A stretch of 7,186 nt of DNA from positions 1 to 7,186 of the forward strand of contig JAISFK010000178.1 of the NCBI GenBank assembly GCA_031263625.1, given 5' to 3'. Below are positions 4,974 through 7,186 of the stretch, piece after piece. The position numbers and the translations under genes were made by a program. How positions within the stretch are numbered: position 1 is the first letter of the stretch; every line of letters starts with the position of its first letter. This DNA is from Clostridiales bacterium (GTDB taxonomy: Bacteria > Bacillota > Clostridia > WRLR01). The notes below the pieces were generated by a model. It did not search any database. It had not been told where the DNA came from and saw only the letters and a program-made list of their open reading frames with translations.

Positions 4974-6248
4974 ATGAAATTGATTAATAAATATTTGCCA
5001 AGAATCGCTGACGCAAAACTGGATCTTGCGTTGCAAGCAATGGGATCTGTTTTGATAGAAGGGCCAAAGTGGTGCGGCAAGACCAGCACCGCGGAACACG
5101 TCGCTAAAAGCGTTCTTTACATGCAGGATCCCGATACCGCTGAAGAAAACATGCTGAAAGCGAAAACGAAACCGTCTCTCTTGCTTGCGGGAGAGACGCC
5201 CCGCCTGCTTGATGAGTGGCAGGTCGCGCCTGTTCTGTGGAACGCTGTTCGCTTCGCGGTGGACAAGCGGCAGAAGACGGGACAGTTTATCTTGACCGGT
5301 TCTGTCATTCCGGCACGAACGGACGATATGCACTCCGGAACAGGACGCATATCAAGAATGAAAATGCGGACAATGTCGCTCTATGAAAGCGGCGAGTCGT
5401 CAGGCGAAATCTCGCTGTCGGGTTTATTTGATGGCGAAACTGGCATGTTCGGGCAATCGAAAGTGACTCTTGAGCAAATTGCTTTCATTTTAACCCGCGG
5501 GGGCTGGCCGGCCGCCGTCAGCGACAAGAGTGAAACTTTGGCTCTAAAAAAATCATCCGATTATTATGAAGCCGTCGTAAACGAAGATATATCCAAAGTG
5601 GATAATATTGGAAAAAACCCGGACAGGGTTCGCAGCCTGATGCGTTCGCTTTCCAGAAACATTTCGTCGGAAGCCAGCACCACCACCATTCTGAACGACT
5701 TGCGCGCCAATGACGAATCGCTTTCGCAGGTCACAATAGACCAGTATATAAAGGCGTTAAAGACGCTGTTCGTTATTGACGATCTGCCTGCGTGGAGCCC
5801 GCGCCTTCGTTCAAAGACCGCAATCCGCACGACGGCCAAACGCCACTTTTCCGACCCCTCAATCGCGGCGGCGGCTCTAGGCGCCACATCCCAAAGATTG
5901 TTTGATGATTTTTGCACTTTCGGGCTTTTGTTTGAAGCATTGTGCATCAGAGATTTGCGTGTTTACGCAGATAGCTTGGGTGGCAATGTATACCACTACA
6001 GAGACGCAAAGGGCGCTGAGGTGGACGCGATTATTCAAGCGCCGGACGGCAGTTGGGGCGCAGTGGAAGTAAAAATGGGCGCCGGCGATATTGTCGCGGC
6101 CTCGGAAAATCTGATTGATTTCAAGAACAATGTTGACGCGGAAAAAATGAAAGAGCCGTCTTTCCTCATGGTTTTAACCGCAACTGAATCCGCTTTTCAA
6201 ATGGAAAACGGCGTGTGGGTCGTACCGCTTGGCTGTTTGAAGAATTAA
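4974..6248 (+). CDS. AAA_14/DUF4143-type ATPase with nuclease-like C-terminal domain
   Basis: The product is a 424-residue protein of the usual family length. Residues 1-140 form the ATPase domain: Walker A GPKWCGKT (30-37), Walker B ending LLDEWQ (D80, E81), the sensor segment FILTGSV (105-111) and the SGTGRISRM Arg-containing loop (121-129). The C-terminal DUF4143 part contains HYRDAKGAEVDAII (341-354) and AVEVKMG (363-369), a Glu-x-Asp ... Glu-x-Lys pattern like that of PD-(D/E)xK nucleases. The family is widespread and scattered among anaerobes, often in many copies; its cellular role is not established and no substrate can be assigned here. The gene is visibly less GC-rich than its neighbours and has its own promoter, suggesting acquisition by transfer. 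ATG 4974 gives the full N-terminus (KLINKYLPR); the next in-frame ATG (5040) would cut close to Walker A. Confidence 0.9.
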   Translation: MKLINKYLPRIADAKLDLALQAMGSVLIEGPKWCGKTSTAEHVAKSVLYMQDPDTAEENMLKAKTKPSLLLAGETPRLLDEWQVAPVLWNAVRFAVDKRQKTGQFILTGSVIPARTDDMHSGTGRISRMKMRTMSLYESGESSGEISLSGLFDGETGMFGQSKVTLEQIAFILTRGGWPAAVSDKSETLALKKSSDYYEAVVNEDISKVDNIGKNPDRVRSLMRSLSRNISSEASTTTILNDLRANDESLSQVTIDQYIKALKTLFVIDDLPAWSPRLRSKTAIRTTAKRHFSDPSIAAAALGATSQRLFDDFCTFGLLFEALCIRDLRVYADSLGGNVYHYRDAKGAEVDAIIQAPDGSWGAVEVKMGAGDIVAASENLIDFKNNVDAEKMKEPSFLMVLTATESAFQMENGVWVVPLGCLKN

Positions 6249-6261
6249 TTTGCGGATTAGG

Positions 6262-6309
6262 CGACGGCGCGGCAATCGGGTTTTATCCGGGCGCGGGCTC
6301 ACGCCGTCG
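6262..6309. repeat. Inverted repeat CGACGGCG / CGCCGTCG between convergent genes
   Basis: An 8-bp perfect stem (6262-6269 with 6302-6309) with a 32-base loop lies between the AAA ATPase stop (6248) and the stop of the minus-strand DUF6171 gene (6299). It overlaps the last codons of the latter. Its position suits a two-way transcription end, but it lacks clear T-tracts, and the large loop makes a strong hairpin uncertain. Confidence 0.35.
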
Positions 6310-6925
6310 GCCAGCGCCCGCTGTCCCAGGCGCAGCGGGCGTCGCGCCTGGCGGCCCTGGCTTCCGCGAAGCAGCCGCACGCGCCGCATATGCCGTTCGC
6401 GAGCCAGTTGCACTGCCGGCACAGCTCCAGGCGCCGCGCGCAGACGTCGCTCGGCGCCTTTATGTCGTCGGGGAGCGACGCGATGTATTCGTACACGGTC
6501 CTGCTCAGCTCGCGATCCGACGATTCGTACAGCAGGCAGCGCCTGCACGGGCCGGGCGCGGATTTTTCGCCGCGCGGCCCGCCGCCTGCCGCCAGCTGGC
6601 CCTCGCGCGGCCCGCTGCTCCCTGGCGGGCGCCCCCCGGTCTGTCCGCCGCCTGCAGCCAGCCAACTTTCGCGCTGTTCGCCGCTGTCCGCCATGTGGCT
6701 CCCAGCCGGCCCGCCGCCGTCAGACAAGCGGCCTGCAACTTGCTGCGCGCCTGCCGCCAGCTGGCTCTCGCGCGGCCCGCTGCTCCCTGGCGGGCGCCCC
6801 CCAGTCAGCTCGCCGCCTGCAGCCCGCCAACTTTCGCGCTGTTCGCCGCTGTCCGCCATGTGGCTCCCAGCCGGCCCGCCGCCGTCAGACAAGCGGCCTG
6901 CAGCTTGCCGTGCGCCTGCCATCAT
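6299..6925 (-). CDS. DUF6171-type Cys-rich protein with repetitive Gly-rich N-terminal region
   Basis: This is 208 residues from ATG 6925. Residues 126-208 are the recognisable domain: PCRRCLLYE, a helix (RTVYEYIASLPDDIK), then RRLELCRQCNWLANGICGACGCFAEARAA and a final Cys198. Cys 127/130, 169/172, 180/183 and 185 in CxxC-type spacing suggest metal binding, probably zinc (inference). The family is of unknown function; members normally consist of little more than this domain. The preceding 125 residues are Gly/Ala/Ser/Gln-rich and made of 55-residue repeats with no known fold. The start is uncertain: each repeat unit carries GGGAG four bases before an in-frame ATG (ATG at 6859 and 6694), and ATG 6694 would give a 132-residue protein. 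The stop lies 50 bases from the convergent AAA gene. The frame is closed upstream by a TAG at 6989-6991. Confidence 0.75.
   Translation of the reverse strand: MMAGARQAAGRLSDGGGPAGSHMADSGEQRESWRAAGGELTGGRPPGSSGPRESQLAAGAQQVAGRLSDGGGPAGSHMADSGEQRESWLAAGGGQTGGRPPGSSGPREGQLAAGGGPRGEKSAPGPCRRCLLYESSDRELSRTVYEYIASLPDDIKAPSDVCARRLELCRQCNWLANGICGACGCFAEARAARRDARCAWDSGRWPTA
6586..6915. repeat. 165-bp tandem repeat, two full copies plus decayed flanking pieces
   Basis: Copy one spans 6586-6750 and copy two 6751-6915. By eye they differ at about 9 of 165 positions. The unit is 55 codons, so the minus-strand reading frame is kept. Fragments of the same unit continue to the right: GCGCCCCCCGGTCTG and CCAGCTGGCCCTCGCG recur at about 6926-6970, with the middle of the unit missing. 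The near-identity points to a recent duplication. Each copy contains a ribosome-site-like GGGAG and an ATG on the minus strand. Confidence 0.9.
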
Positions 6926-7060
6926 GCGCCCCCCGGTCTGCCCGCCGCCGCCCGCCAGCTGGCCCTCGCGCCGCCGCCTGCCGGACGGCTACCAGCTTGC
7001 CCGCCACCTGCAGCCGGGCGCTCCCGCCCCGCTTCCGCATTTGCCTCGCCCGCCGCCGTG

Positions 7061-7186
7061 TCAGACGACCTCCAGGCTGTCGCGGCTCTGCAGCGGCGGG
7101 AGCGGGCTTGCCGGCAGCGTCTGATACCAGTACGCGACCGACGCGATGTCGTCCTGCAGCGGCAGGTAGCGCCCCTCGCTTCGCCA
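7061..7186 (-). CDS. C-terminus of a probable GH172/DUF2961 glycoside hydrolase (partial)
   Basis: Only the last 41 codons are inside the window, ending at a TGA (7061-7063) on the minus strand. The peptide contains YLPLQDDIASVAYWYQTLP followed by a Pro-rich SPLPPLQSRDSLEVV. The SVAYWYQ-x-x-P block close to the C-terminus is what I know from DUF2961 proteins, now glycoside hydrolase family GH172, whose studied members act on fructan- and arabinofuranose-type sugars. With so little sequence the substrate cannot be inferred and the family call rests on one motif. The DUF6171 gene follows on the same strand after about 135 bases filled with decayed repeat pieces, so co-transcription is possible. 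Confidence 0.6.
   Translation of the reverse strand, partial: WRSEGRYLPLQDDIASVAYWYQTLPASPLPPLQSRDSLEVV

Noticed and set aside
6586..6915. CRISPR-like reading of the tandem repeat
   Set aside because: The unit is 165 bases, directly adjoining and without spacers; it is an ordinary tandem duplication.
6390..7124. Plus-strand Pro/Ser-rich frame of 244 codons
   Set aside because: It lies antisense to the DUF6171 domain and the GH172 end, both of which carry recognisable motifs on the minus strand; the Pro/Ser content is a by-product of the GC-rich repeat.

Overview
The window comes from a high-GC, probably anaerobic and perhaps gut-associated bacterium. The evidence is an exported [FeFe]-hydrogenase, a DUF6171 protein and the end of what looks like a GH172/DUF2961 glycoside hydrolase. 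I cannot fix the phylum from the sequence. Most genes are GC-rich with G/C-ending codons. Two stretches are visibly more AT-rich: the non-coding segment 2207-2690 and the AAA ATPase gene with its leader (about 4860-6250).

Layout. (1) 1-593, plus strand: the Gly/Asp/Asn-rich C-terminal tail of a gene entering from the left, then a small gene (306-593) resembling the conserved N-terminal D1 helix region of flagellin. (2) About 594-2206: an IS1634-type (IS4 superfamily) transposase with an intact DDE/YREK core but a missing N-terminus, so the left end of the element appears lost. (3) 2207-2928: no convincing gene. It holds several hairpins, a nested stem structure at 2385-2445, a promoter-like pair at 2639-2667 and a GC-rich leader with degenerate repeats. 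(4) 2929-4831: a two-gene unit, a 56-residue TatA-type translocase subunit overlapping a monomeric [FeFe]-hydrogenase that carries its own twin-arginine signal behind a long Pro/Ala-rich N-terminal extension. (5) 4933-6248: a separately promoted AAA_14/DUF4143 ATPase. (6) Minus strand from the right edge: the C-terminus of a probable GH172 hydrolase, then a DUF6171 Cys-rich protein whose N-terminal part is built from a 165-bp (55-codon) tandem repeat.

How the genes work together. The clearest functional unit is tatA plus hydA: the hydrogenase has two [4Fe-4S] sites and a complete H-cluster, and the small TatA encoded just upstream could supply pore-forming subunits for its folded export. The hydrogenase would then act outside the cytoplasmic membrane in H2 uptake or evolution. 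The maturases HydE, HydF and HydG and the other Tat components are not in the window. The transposase and the AAA ATPase look like mobile or accessory insertions around this unit. The right-hand minus-strand genes form a separate convergent block.
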